DNA of 64,000 bases from Rhynchopus sp. YZ270_cl-10 (lineage: Eukaryota; Euglenozoa; Diplonemea; Diplonemida; Diplonemidae), in NCBI GenBank assembly GCA_964035575.1, contig OZ037838.1:1922001-1986000 (forward strand). The letters are read 5' to 3'. Positions within the stretch are counted from its first letter, which is position 1. The number at the start of each line of letters is the position of its first letter. Position numbers and translations under genes: made by a program. The notes below the pieces were generated by a model that searched no databases, had not been told where the DNA came from, and saw only the letters and a list, made by a program, of their open reading frames with translations. Positions 51,720 through 61,745 of the stretch are shown here, piece by piece.

Positions 51720-53216
51720 ATGATGTTAGCCACATTGGCGCTGTCTGTTGTGGCGTTGTCCGCACGGCCGAACTTTTTGTTTCTGTTCACTGACGACCAG
51801 GACCTGCTTCTCGACTCGATGGTAGCCATGCCTAGCGTACGCAAGAACATCCAGGACGCAGGCGTCACGATGGACAACTACTTTGCGCACACGCCGATTT
51901 GCTGCCCGTCTCGCTCGCAGACGTTGAGCGGGCGGTACTTCCACAACATCAGGATGGACACACCGACGCCAATGGCGTGCATGCACGTCAACACATCGAC
52001 AGACTTCCAGGAGCACACCTTTGGCAGATACCTGACCGACGCAGGCTACACAACAGGCATTTTTGGGAAGTACCTCAACATGCCCGGCATGGACAGCGCC
52101 GACCTCTGCCCCACATCGAAGAACACCACTGCAGCAACACCGAAGGGATGGGACCGCTTCTTTGCGATGTGCCCGGACACATGCTACTTCAACTGCACCT
52201 TCAACGACCAGGGAACGTACCATAAGTTCAACGACCCTGCGTACGCAGGCGGCAGCAACTACGCCACGTCTGTCATGATGAACGAAACGCTCACATGGCT
52301 TAAGAGTTTGGACGGCACAAAGCCGTTCTTCGCATACATCGCGCCGCATGCACCACACGGCCCCTTTTCCCCGGCACCGTGGTACGTTGACACACCCATT
52401 GCCGCAAAGGTTCCGCGCCACCCTTCGTACAACTACTCCGCAACGAACCACACATGGATGGTCGAAGGGGAGCCTGCGATTGACGACACCTTCCGTGATG
52501 TGCTCGACACTGACTACCAGAACCGCCTGCGCACTCTGATGACCGTCGACGACGGGTTTGACATTCTCTTCCAGCACCTTGCCGACAGCGGCACCCTCGC
52601 CAACACATACATCTTCTTCAGCAGCGACCACGGCTTCCACATGGGCAACTTCCGCCTCCCCGCAAGCAAGTCCACAGTCTACCAGACCGACGTCCGCATC
52701 CCTTTCTATGCACGTGGTCCAAGCATCCCCGCAGGCAGCCACCAATACGAGCACTGCGGCCTGCCCGACCTCGCACCCACCATCCTCGAGCTTGCGGGTG
52801 TCGCCGTGCCAGACAGAATGGACGGACGCTCCATGAAGCAGATCATCACCACGACGGAGGCTGTGGCGTGGCGGGACCGCTACCTGGTGGAGTTTCTGTC
52901 GAACCACTACTCTGTGGTGAGCCTCGAGGGGCATAGGGACGGGGCACCGAACAACACGTTCATCGCGTTGTACATGAACACGACGCAGGCGCCGTTCACG
53001 TCTGTCGGCAGCGGGCACCTGATGTACGCGGAGTACGCTGACGTCGTGCTCGACTACAACTTCGAGAGCAAAGCCTACGCAGCTGAGCTGTACGACCTGC
53101 AAGCAGACCCGTGGCAGCTGAACAACATCTACGCCAGCTCGACGCAGACGCTCAGAGACTCGCTGCACACCGAGCTCCGTAAGGAGTGGGCCTGCGTTGG
53201 TGCGGAGTGCTCCTAG
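51720..53216 (+). CDS. secreted or lysosomal sulfatase, N-acetylglucosamine-6-sulfatase-like
   Basis: 498 residues. The N-terminus (MMLATLALSVVALSA) is a signal peptide, followed at once by the sulfatase core (RPNFLFLFTDDQD, metal aspartates 25-26). The signature CPSRSQTLSGR has Cys62 in the position converted to formylglycine. GIFGKYLNMPG and GWDRFFA fit the glucosamine-6-sulfatase branch, and SSDHGFHMGN supplies the second metal site. Many N-glycosylation sequons are present. Such enzymes remove sulfate from glycans in lysosomes or outside the cell, suiting a bacterivorous or phagotrophic protist. Length is close to the family norm. G/C-ending codons dominate, more than in the neighbouring family genes. 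Substrate is inference. Confidence 0.88.
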   Translation: MMLATLALSVVALSARPNFLFLFTDDQDLLLDSMVAMPSVRKNIQDAGVTMDNYFAHTPICCPSRSQTLSGRYFHNIRMDTPTPMACMHVNTSTDFQEHTFGRYLTDAGYTTGIFGKYLNMPGMDSADLCPTSKNTTAATPKGWDRFFAMCPDTCYFNCTFNDQGTYHKFNDPAYAGGSNYATSVMMNETLTWLKSLDGTKPFFAYIAPHAPHGPFSPAPWYVDTPIAAKVPRHPSYNYSATNHTWMVEGEPAIDDTFRDVLDTDYQNRLRTLMTVDDGFDILFQHLADSGTLANTYIFFSSDHGFHMGNFRLPASKSTVYQTDVRIPFYARGPSIPAGSHQYEHCGLPDLAPTILELAGVAVPDRMDGRSMKQIITTTEAVAWRDRYLVEFLSNHYSVVSLEGHRDGAPNNTFIALYMNTTQAPFTSVGSGHLMYAEYADVVLDYNFESKAYAAELYDLQADPWQLNNIYASSTQTLRDSLHTELRKEWACVGAECS

Positions 53217-54830
53217 GGCTTGATGCAGAAGCGAAATAGGGACGGAAATAAACAACGTTTTGTTTTTAGTGATGTGTGATCCGGGGGAAGCGTTCAATGT
53301 ACCCCCCCATTTTTTTCGCGATTTTTTACCCCCTCCCCGTTTTAGAATAACTTGTGCAGTTTGTTCGTGTTTTTAGGTGATAGAGAGGTGGTGACCTGCT
53401 ATGTTCCATCTTTGCTTTTATCGTTTTGTTCAATGTGCATAGCCGTGGGCTGTGGGATCCTCTTATAGTTGTTAACCGAAATGGAAGACTTCTTTGTACT
53501 GTAGAAGTTGATTATTGTTTTGCGGTGTTTGCACTATGAATAAGGTGGTGTTGCGTCTCGTTTGTTTCCTGTGGGTGCCTGAGTTTTGCACTGCCAACGT
53601 TCTAACTTTTGCGTTCATTTTGTTTTGTATGAGTCGTACGTTTGCGCAAGGTGTGTGCAGTTCCAAACCAACATTTCCTGGAGAGATGTTTGTTTGTTTG
53701 GATCTGTTCACCATGCTCCTTCCTATTTTACGCGAAGGGCACGGAGTGGCTGTTCACTCAGTACTTCCTCCGTCTGTGACCCTCAATTTTCAAGTTCGCA
53801 CAATTAAAAAACATTTTTATTGTGCACGAGTCAGGTACATAATGTCGTTCATCTTCTTTTTTTGTTACTCTTTTTGGCTACGTGGGTCAGTCGGAGGTGC
53901 TGCATCAACAACTTCACTTTTTTTGAGTCTACCGTTGCTCTGGCTGACTGAGCGACGTTGTGCTGTCTGCATTGCATTGTATTGCATGGCATGCAGGGTA
54001 CACTTTCTTTTTTCAAAAAAAAATCCTAGTTCCTTCTGAGAGGTGGTTTTGTAACGTCGAGACAAAGGCCAAAAAAGGAAATGTGTTTTGCTAGCGGAGA
54101 GCCTCTCTGTTGTGCTCACACTGCAGCACTGCTCCCCCCTCGAAAGGTCTACTGAATTTTTTTTTAGGTACCAAGTTTTGCCAAATCATTGGCAAAAAGG
54201 TAAATAGAATATACGGAAGGTGTCTGCAAATTGTGTTTCCTTCAGTATTTGTTTCACAACCCACACAACTCATACGAAACTTCCTTTAAGATGTGCACGT
54301 GACACATTTATCCGCTCACCTTTTCATGTTAAATATGGTTGATACACATCAAAGTTAATTCAGGCATTCGGTCGACGTTTTGTTTCTGTATTATTTGTGG
54401 TGACTAAGCCAGGTGACTCATAATTATCACATACCTTTTTCCCCTTCTTTTTTTTGTTTTCACTCCCTGTGGAATGTGCTCGTGCTTGTTGAATACCCAC
54501 AAATAATGTTATGATGAAATCCCCCCTCCTTTGGTCCCTCCTTAAATGTATTTTTGTAGATTTTTCATCCGCATGGGAACTGGGTTTGCGGAACACAACC
54601 GAAGGGAGGATTCGCTCATTTGCGATAATGTTCCTCTGTTTGTGTCGTCTTGCGTTGCATCAGTATGTGCGTTGCACCCCGCCTGTGAGAGAGTCAGTTT
54701 CAGACATTTTTGAGATTAACGATCACACCACCCGTTACCTCTTTTCGCTGTTGTATTGTTATAGCCTTATTATGTTGGTGGAAACTACAGACCGAAACCA
54801 TCACAAACACACACAACAAAACAACCCACA
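53217..54830. other. 1.6-kb intergenic region
   Basis: T-rich. An ORF at 53515-54039 (174 residues) is a Phe/Leu/Cys-rich translation of T-rich DNA with no domain. 54640-54735 is a diverged copy of the start of 3' module A (TTGCATCAGTATGTGCGTTGCACCC), showing that a propeller gene end once lay here. 54092-54106 (GCTAGCGGAGAGCCT) resembles the hAT-like end at 31995 but has no partner. Confidence 0.45.
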
Positions 54831-54876
54831 CCTCATCTCCTTCCCAACAGAGGTGGAACAATAAGAAGACAAAACA

Positions 54877-55989
54877 ATGGATGTGACCTTTGTGCTGGAA
54901 GAGTCAGGCGTGACTGCGACAGTGGAGGTGCCGTGCGAGGCGGACGTTGCAGCGGCAAAGGAGGTTGCGTGCACGGCGCTTGCTGTCTCGCCTGCGTCTG
55001 TCGAGATGGGCATCGGCACGCAGGTGCTGGAGGGGACGTGCCGTCTGCAGGACACTGCGTTTGATGCAGGGGTGCAGGTTGTGCTTGCCCGCCGCTTTGC
55101 TGACATCAAGTGTCCTGCTCAGTACAGTGTAGAGGTGCCACCTGGTAGAAAGGGGCTGGATATAATTCGTTTTTCCCTGTCTCCTTGTGGAGCACTCTGC
55201 CTCTTTACACAGGATGAAGGCTACGTCACCGGCCTCGATACAGAAACCTTCAACCCTGCCTTCAGGTTCAAAGTTGACTTTGACGTGTGGGGTCCGCCTG
55301 CCATCTCACGGTGCAAGACACGCTGCTACATGGTGTGCCGGAACGGTCTGCTCCAGGTTGCGCTTCCTGGTGGGGAGGTGCTTCGCAAAGTCAACAACCC
55401 CTCGTTCCAAGTGTTCGCGTGTGGTGGTGTTGTTGTCTCCCGTTGCAGAGGTGGCGTCTCTGTGTATGACGAAGACCTGACGTTGCTCCGCACTCTCTCA
55501 CACACAGGGTGTGGGAATGTGGCAGTATCGGACTGTGGTGGGTGGGTTACCACCTCCTCCGACAGTGCAGAGGAGAAAAACGCACGTCTGTGGGATGTGA
55601 ACACAGGTGAAGCTGTGGCATGTGTGCCTGCGGATGGGTGGAATGCCGCGCTGTCACGGTGTGCCTCTGTCTTTGCTGTGGTGTGCTCTGACGAAGTGCA
55701 GCTCTACGACTGGAGTGGTGCGGCTCTTCGTAGCGTTGAAAATGAGGAGTCTCGCGTCTGTGACGTGCAGTTCACTCCATGTGGGAAGTACGTCGTTGTT
55801 GCGTTTGCGAGGGGTAAAGAGCATGCACTGCACCAGTATGATGTGGCGACCATGTCCTGTGTGCGTGTGATACAGGACGCCAGAGGACTGTTTGCGATAT
55901 CGCCGTGTTCACGTGTGGTTGTGTTCAAGGCGGCAGGAGGTGACGCAGGAAGTGACGTCCTTGTTACGCAACATCTGTACCCCTACTGA
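54877..55989 (+). CDS. Ubl + beta-propeller protein (family 1, copy 9)
   Basis: 370 residues, intact, first of a tight tandem set of four. Type II leader. The Ubl has one change (VEMGIG for VEMRIG). Propeller signatures include SLSPCGALCLFTQDEG, GPPAISRCKTRCYMVC, ALPGGEVLRKVNN, AEEKNARLWDVNTGEAVACV, VQLYDWSGAALRSVENE and LHQYDVATMS, ending TQHLYPY. It is followed after 287 bases by the next start; that spacer combines a short 3' module A with the type II leader, probably the ancestral form of the spacers. Confidence 0.8.
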   Translation: MDVTFVLEESGVTATVEVPCEADVAAAKEVACTALAVSPASVEMGIGTQVLEGTCRLQDTAFDAGVQVVLARRFADIKCPAQYSVEVPPGRKGLDIIRFSLSPCGALCLFTQDEGYVTGLDTETFNPAFRFKVDFDVWGPPAISRCKTRCYMVCRNGLLQVALPGGEVLRKVNNPSFQVFACGGVVVSRCRGGVSVYDEDLTLLRTLSHTGCGNVAVSDCGGWVTTSSDSAEEKNARLWDVNTGEAVACVPADGWNAALSRCASVFAVVCSDEVQLYDWSGAALRSVENEESRVCDVQFTPCGKYVVVAFARGKEHALHQYDVATMSCVRVIQDARGLFAISPCSRVVVFKAAGGDAGSDVLVTQHLYPY

Positions 55990-56276
55990 GTGATGCAGTG
56001 CACCCTGTGTGGGAAGTACCTCCTCGCTGTCGCTGAGTACTGCGGTGTGTTGCTATCGTGCGTTGCATCAGTATTTGCGTTGCACCCTCGACCTACTAGC
56101 CTGTGAGGGAATTCATTTTGAGGATAACGACCACACCACCCTGTACCTCTCTTTTTAACTTTTGCCTTGATCAAACACTCTTCTGTTGGTGGAAACTACA
56201 GACTCAACTAAAATATCTACCCAAAACACCTCCTAAATCTATCCTGACATAGGTGGAACAAGAAGAAGACAAAACA

Positions 56277-57417
56277 ATGGATGTGACCTTTGTGCTGGAA
56301 GAGTCAGGCGTGACTGCGACAGTGGAGGTGCCGTGCGAGGCGGACGCTGCAGCGGCAAAGGAGGTTGCGTGCACGGCGCTTGCTGTCTCGCCTGGGGTCT
56401 GTCGAGATGCGCATCGGCACGCAGGTGCTGGAGGGGACGTGCCGTCTGCAGGACACTGCGTTTGATGCAGGGGTGCAGGTTGTGCTTGCCTGTCCTCGCT
56501 TTGCTGACATCAAGTGTCCTGCTGAGTACAACGTACAGGACATTTTAACTCATGTGGAAAACTTGTCACTGTCGCGTTGTGGAACGCTGTGCCTCGTTAG
56601 TGATGATGCAAATGTTGTTGGCTTCGACACAGAAACCTTCGACACTGTCTTCTCGTTCACGTCGAATGCTTCACTACGCTCTGCACCTGCCATCTCGCAG
56701 TGCAAGACACGCTGCTACCTGCCGTGCAAGAAGGAAGGCCTTCTCGAGGTTGCGCTTCCGGGTGGGGAGGTGCTCCGCAAAGTAGACGGCACCTCAGTGT
56801 CAGTGTTCGCGTGTGGCGGTGTTGTTGTCACGGAGGGTATTGACGGCATCTCTGTGTATGACGAAGACCTGACGTTGCTCCGCTTTCTCTCGCATGAACG
56901 GTGTATGCGAGCAGTATCAGACTGTGGTGGGTGGGTGATCACCTCCTCCTGGGAGAAGAGGAACGCACGTCTGTGGGATGTGAACACAGGTGAAGCTGTG
57001 GCATGTGTTCCAGCGAGAGGGGGGTGTTGCGTGGCCCTTTCACGGCCTGCCTCTGTCTTTGCTGTTTCGTACTCTGGCACTGTGGACGATGGGTATGCGT
57101 GGGAGAACAACGTGCAGCTCTATGATTGGAGTGGTGCGGCTCTTCGCAGTGTTGATGTGGAGGGTCGTGTCGAGCGCATGCAGTTCACGCCGTGTGGGAA
57201 GTACCTTGTGTCCCACGAAGAATATGATGAAGACAATGTAGACCTGCACCAGTTCGATGTGGCAACCATGTCCTGTGTGCATGTGATACCGCTAACCTAC
57301 GGTGGGCCATTTGCCATATCACCGTGTTCACGTGTGGTTGTGTTACGGTATGAGGACGAAAGCGGTACAACAAGCGGCATTGTAACAAGGCATCTGTACC
57401 CACACAACAGTGAGTGA
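56277..57417 (+). pseudogene. Ubl + propeller gene frameshifted in the Ubl (family 1, copy 10)
   Basis: The Ubl starts normally but at about 56393 reads CGCCTGGGGTC where sisters have CGCCTGCGTC, one base more, so the start frame ends at 56465 after 62 codons. The rest of the Ubl and the full propeller are open in the next frame to 57417 (TRHLYPHNSE type; GFDTETFDTVFSF, VQLYDWSGAALRSVDVEG, LHQFDVATMS). An ATG at 56407 could start a product lacking the first half of the Ubl. The rest of the gene shows no other damage. Confidence 0.65.
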
Positions 57418-57570
57418 TGTTTCGCGAGGGGTGGGAGGGTGGTGACTGTATTCTGACAGAAGGGGACAGTGCAAGTGTCTGCAGAGGGTACCATCAACTG
57501 CATAGGCCGCACCGTCAATCTAGCTCAAGCGGACGGCTTTTCACACATCACACACAAAGACTTCGTTGTG
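57418..57570. repeat. 3' module B, copy 2
   Basis: Near-identical to 39246-39400, again after a TRHLYP(H/Y)-type propeller gene. 57690-57929 then matches the upstream region of copy 7 (AAACGGAAACACAAACC, CATTTCCTGTG..TTGCAGGGTATCTTCAAA). Confidence 0.7.
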
Positions 57571-57929
57571 GTGTATTTTTTTTCATATTGGTATCGTTTC
57601 TTGTTGACTCTTTATTTGTGAAGATGTGCGTGCACGAGAGTCATATTCATGTTTCAGGTTTTATTTGCTTACTTTTCCATGAGGATCCAATCCGTTAAAC
57701 GGAAACACAAACCGGGTGAGCGGTTATGTGGTGACCTTCCCCGTTCATACCACAGTGCGAGCAAGCCATGAGGTTTCTTTTCACATTTCCTGTGTTTGCA
57801 GGGTATCTTCAAAGTGCTTTCTTTATCAGAGTTTGTTGAAACACGTATTTAACCCACCAACCTTCTAATTTGTCATTGCGAAGTGACACCACCAACCATC
57901 ACATCAAACACAACAGAGCCCTTAACAAT

Positions 57930-59053
57930 ATGGATGTGACCTTTGTTCTGGAAGAGTCAGGCGTGACTGCGACAGTGGAGGTGCCGTGCGAGGCGGACGT
58001 TGCAGCGGCAAAGGAGGTTGCGTGCACGGCGCTTGCTGTCTCGCCTGCGTCTGTCGAGATGCGCATCGGCACGCAGGTGCTGGAGGGGACGTGCCGTCTG
58101 CAGGACACTGCGTTTGATGCAGGGGTGCAGGTTGTGCTTGCCCGCCGCTTTGCCGACATCAAGTGTCCTGCTGAGTACAGTGCAGCAGTGCCTCGGCGGG
58201 GGATGCATATGACTCGCTTTTCGCTGTCTCCTTGTGGAGCACTCTGCCTCTTGGTACAGAATGGACGCTACGTCACCGGCCTCGATACAGAAACCTTCAG
58301 CCCTGCCTTCAAATTCAAAGTAGGCATTGAGGTGTGCGGTGCGCCTGCTGCCATCTCACGGTGCAAGACACGCTGCTACCTGCCGTGCTGGGAAGGTCTG
58401 CACGAGTTTGCGCTTCCTGGTGGGGAGGTGCTCCGCAAAGTCGACGGCCCCTCGTTCCAAGTGTTCGCGTGTGGCGGTGTTGTTGTCTCGAAGGGCACAG
58501 ACGGCGTCTCTGTGTATGACGAAGACCTGACGTTGCTCCACTTTCTCTCGCACAAGGATTGTAGACACATGGCAGTGTCGCCCTGTGTGGGTGGGTGATC
58601 ACTTCCTCCAAGAAGGAGAGGAACGCACGTCTGTGGGATGTGAACACAGGTGAAGTTGTGGCATGTGTTCCTGCGGATGGGGAGTATGTGGCGCTTTCAC
58701 GGTCTGCCTCTGTCTTTGCTGTGGTGTGCTATGGCGAAGTGCAGCTCTATGACTGGAGTGGTGCGGCTCTTGGCAGCTTCGAAAAGGGGCAGCATCGCGT
58801 CTGTGCCGTGCAGTTCACTCCATGTGGGAAGTACGTCGTTGTTGCGTTAGATAACAATGGTGTTCGATATAGCGAAGAGTATACTCTGCACCAGTATGAT
58901 GTGGCGACCATGTCCTGTGTGCATGTGATACAGAACGCCGAAGGACTATGTGCGATATCGCCGTGTTCACGTGTGGTTGTGTCCAAGGCAGCAGGAGGTG
59001 CCACGACCGCAGGAAGTCACGTCGTTGTGACACAACATCTGTACCCCTACTGA
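57930..59053 (+). pseudogene. Ubl + propeller gene with one-base frameshift (family 1, copy 11)
   Basis: The Ubl and first blades are open from 57930. At about 58585 the usual TGTGGTGGGTGG reads TGTGTGGGTGG, one base short, so the start frame ends at 58598 (222 residues). The family sequence resumes in another frame (ITSSKKERNARLWDVNTGE...) and is complete to TQHLYPY at 59053. The lesion is at almost the same propeller position as the stop in copy 8. Short type I leader. A single-base sequencing error is possible. Confidence 0.65.
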
Positions 59054-59350
59054 GTGATGCAGTTCACCCTGTGTGGGAAGTACCCCCTCGCTGTCGCTGA
59101 GTACTGCGGTGTGTTGCTATCGTGCGTTGCATCAGTATTTGCGTTGCACCCTCGACCTACTAGCCTGTGAGGGAATTCATTTTGAGGATAACGACCACAC
59201 CACCCTTTACCTTTCTCTCTCACTTTTGCTTTGTTAAAACCCTCTTCTGTTGGTGGAAACTACAGACACAATGAGGACATCACAAGACACAAAACAAAAC
59301 AACCCACACCTCACCTCCTCCCAACAGAGGTGGAACAAGAAGACAAAACA

Positions 59351-60436
59351 ATGGATGTGACCTTTGTTCTGGAAGAGTCAGGCGTGACTGCGACAGTGGA
59401 AGTGCCGTGCGAGGCGGACGTTGCAGCGGCAAAGGAGGTTGGGTGCACGGCGCTTGCTGTCTCGCCTGCGTCTGTCGAGATGCGCATCGGCACGCAGGTG
59501 CTGGAGGGGACGTGCCGTCTGCAGGACACTGCGTTTGGTGCAGGGGTGCAGGTTGTGCTTGCCCGCCCTCGCTTGGCCGATATCAAGTGTCCAGCTCAAT
59601 ACCATGTAAAGAGTACACTGAAGAACTTCGTAACAATCTCGCTGTCGCGTTGTGGAACACTCTGCATCTCTGGTCTTGAGGGGAATATTGTTGGCTTTGA
59701 CACAGAAACCTTTGCCCGTGCGTTTGAGTTCGAAATAGGCTATATGGTTCGCAGTCCGCCTGCCATCTCGCAGTGCAAGACACGTTGCTACCTGGCATGT
59801 TTGTATTGCCTTGTCGAGGTTGCGCTTCCGGGTGGGGAGGTTCTCCGCAAAATCGACGGCCCCTCGTACTCGGTGTTCGCGTGTGGCGGTGTTGTTGTCT
59901 CCCAAGGCAATTACGGCGTCTCTGTGTATGACGAAAACCTGACGTTGCTCCGCACTCTCTTGCACAAAGGGTGCGATAAAGCGGCAGTGTCGGACTGTGG
60001 TGGGTGGGTGATCACCTCCTCCGAAAAACAGAACGACGCACGTCTGTGGGATGTGAACACAGGTGAAGGGCTGGTGTCTGCGTCGATGGAGGGGCGGTGT
60101 GATGCAGTGGCGCTCTCACCGTCTATCACTGCCTTCGCTGTGGGGGGTGAGGAGGGTGTACGGGTCTATGGTTCAGAACTTGACGAAGAACACGCTGCGT
60201 GTCGGGATGTCAGTGGCTTGCAGTTCACGCCGTGCGGGAGGTACCTTGTGGTCCGTGCTGCGATTGATGCCTGGTGTGACGAATACGAACTTCACCAATA
60301 CGATGTGGCTACCATGTCTCGTGTCCTCGTGATTCCTGATGTCGGTACATCGTTTGCGATATCGCCGTGCTCACGTGTGGTTGTGTTTGGGACACCCGCA
60401 AATGAGGTGTTGACGAGACACCTGTACCCACACTAG
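59351..60436 (+). CDS. Ubl + beta-propeller protein, divergent (family 1, copy 12)
   Basis: 361 residues, intact. Type II leader. The Ubl has two changes (EVGCTAL, AFGAGVQ). The propeller is the most divergent in the window: LTHV-type motifs are replaced by SGLEGNIVGFDTETFARAF, GEGLVSASMEGRCDAVALS and EEGVRVYGSELDEEHAACRD (shown in parts), and the usual VQLYDWSG blade is missing its motif. It keeps QFTPCGRYLVV, LHQYDVATMS and AISPCSRVVVF and ends LTRHLYPH. Last member of the array; no module A or B follows. Confidence 0.78.
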   Translation: MDVTFVLEESGVTATVEVPCEADVAAAKEVGCTALAVSPASVEMRIGTQVLEGTCRLQDTAFGAGVQVVLARPRLADIKCPAQYHVKSTLKNFVTISLSRCGTLCISGLEGNIVGFDTETFARAFEFEIGYMVRSPPAISQCKTRCYLACLYCLVEVALPGGEVLRKIDGPSYSVFACGGVVVSQGNYGVSVYDENLTLLRTLLHKGCDKAAVSDCGGWVITSSEKQNDARLWDVNTGEGLVSASMEGRCDAVALSPSITAFAVGGEEGVRVYGSELDEEHAACRDVSGLQFTPCGRYLVVRAAIDAWCDEYELHQYDVATMSRVLVIPDVGTSFAISPCSRVVVFGTPANEVLTRHLYPH

Positions 60437-61745
60437 GCACAGGTGGTTTCTTCATAATTGTACAATAAAATACAGAACTAACATGCAAAACAGAACAACC
60501 CACTCAATAAATGTATGGATGGATGTGATCAACGTACGGTTTGTAAGGAAATAAAAACTGTCTCTTTTCAATAATACAGACCGAAATGATTGGTGGTGTG
60601 TGTGTTCGGAAATAAAAACTGTCTCTTTTCTGTCTTGTTTAATGTTCATTGTTTCCCTTTCATTGCCCTTTGCTTGCTTCCCGACTCCAATTCAATCAAT
60701 ACTCACAGAGGGGAGACAAAAATAATTAGCGTTTCTTGTTTAGAAAAAAAATAAAAAGGGCAGCAGTCTTCGGACAGGTGCGTAGCAACACCTCCCTTGC
60801 GAGCTCACAGAAGCTGAGTCGTTTATAAATTTGTGTCAAGGTTTTAGTTTTTGAAAGACAAGTAGATGTAATGTATGCTTTTTGTTAACCTGACTCCCTC
60901 CGCATCCCGTTGTAAACCATATCCCTCCCCTACGAGCTCTATGCTTCTATGGCGTGCTCGCTAATGGTGTTAATAATCTTATAAAAGACTAACAACGAAT
61001 ACAAGAAAGGAACTTCGTATTGTAAAAGGAAAGCCACACCCAAGCCCCCAGCCCTCCCCCTTCCTCCCCTGAACCAGTATCAATACTGGAAATACACAGA
61101 CTGGACATTCTCCCCCTACATTTTCCCCCCTGTCTCTCCCGTGTTAAAAAATTCTTCTGTCCCAATTGCAGCACTACACATAGTTGTATGCCTCGCTTCG
61201 CTCGGCAAACAACAATACACAATAGGGCGACCATGCTTATGAAAAAAATAGCTCCAGTTCACTTTTGTGCCTCGTTCTAACTCACCGGAACATGTACAGT
61301 GTAAGACTTTTCATGTGCATAATAAACGTACCCCCCTTGCCCTTCCCAGCTTTATTTGGAATAAAAAAAAGGCTAGCTATGGGCTAGTTTGAACGAATAA
61401 ATAAAGAAGGGGGTATTGCATTTTTTTTTTTCAAAACACCCCCCAAAGAACCTCCCCTTTGGGACCTGTTGCTGCTGTTCTCTTGCTTTCTTGGTCTGCC
61501 ACACCTCACATGCTGTTGACGGTGCCACACCTTGTACCACTTACCATGCCCGTCCGAAAGGAGGGTGCTTCGCGGCCCTATTCGAGACCGCAGGCTGTGA
61601 CTTTCTTCACCTATCTTATCACACACCACTCTCAGGGTGCGCGGACCCCTCAACACGGGTTGTTTTGTTTTGCACCAATAGCGCTCTCCATTATCTCTTT
61701 CCCCCCTTTTCTCCTCTTTTAAACTTTGTTTGTATCCATTTCACT
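60437..61745. other. 1.3-kb intergenic region
   Basis: A short direct repeat, GGAAATAAAAACTGTCTCTT, is at 60548 and 60609. 60675-60750 resembles 14215-14290. Pyrimidine-rich stretches near 61690-61725 precede the transporter. The frame upstream of its ATG is open from 61416, but that part is Cys/His/Pro-rich noise. Confidence 0.5.

Noticed and set aside
51726-53297. 523-codon minus-strand ORF opposite the sulfatase
   Set aside because: Shadow of a strongly codon-biased gene whose + frame has all sulfatase motifs.
53515-54039. 174-codon + ORF between sulfatase and the propeller array
   Set aside because: Composition reflects T-rich DNA (Phe, Leu, Cys); no domain, no second copy.
54092-54106. 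GCTAGCGGAGAGCCT, similar to the hAT-like end at 31995
   Set aside because: No matching opposite end or target duplication could be found nearby.
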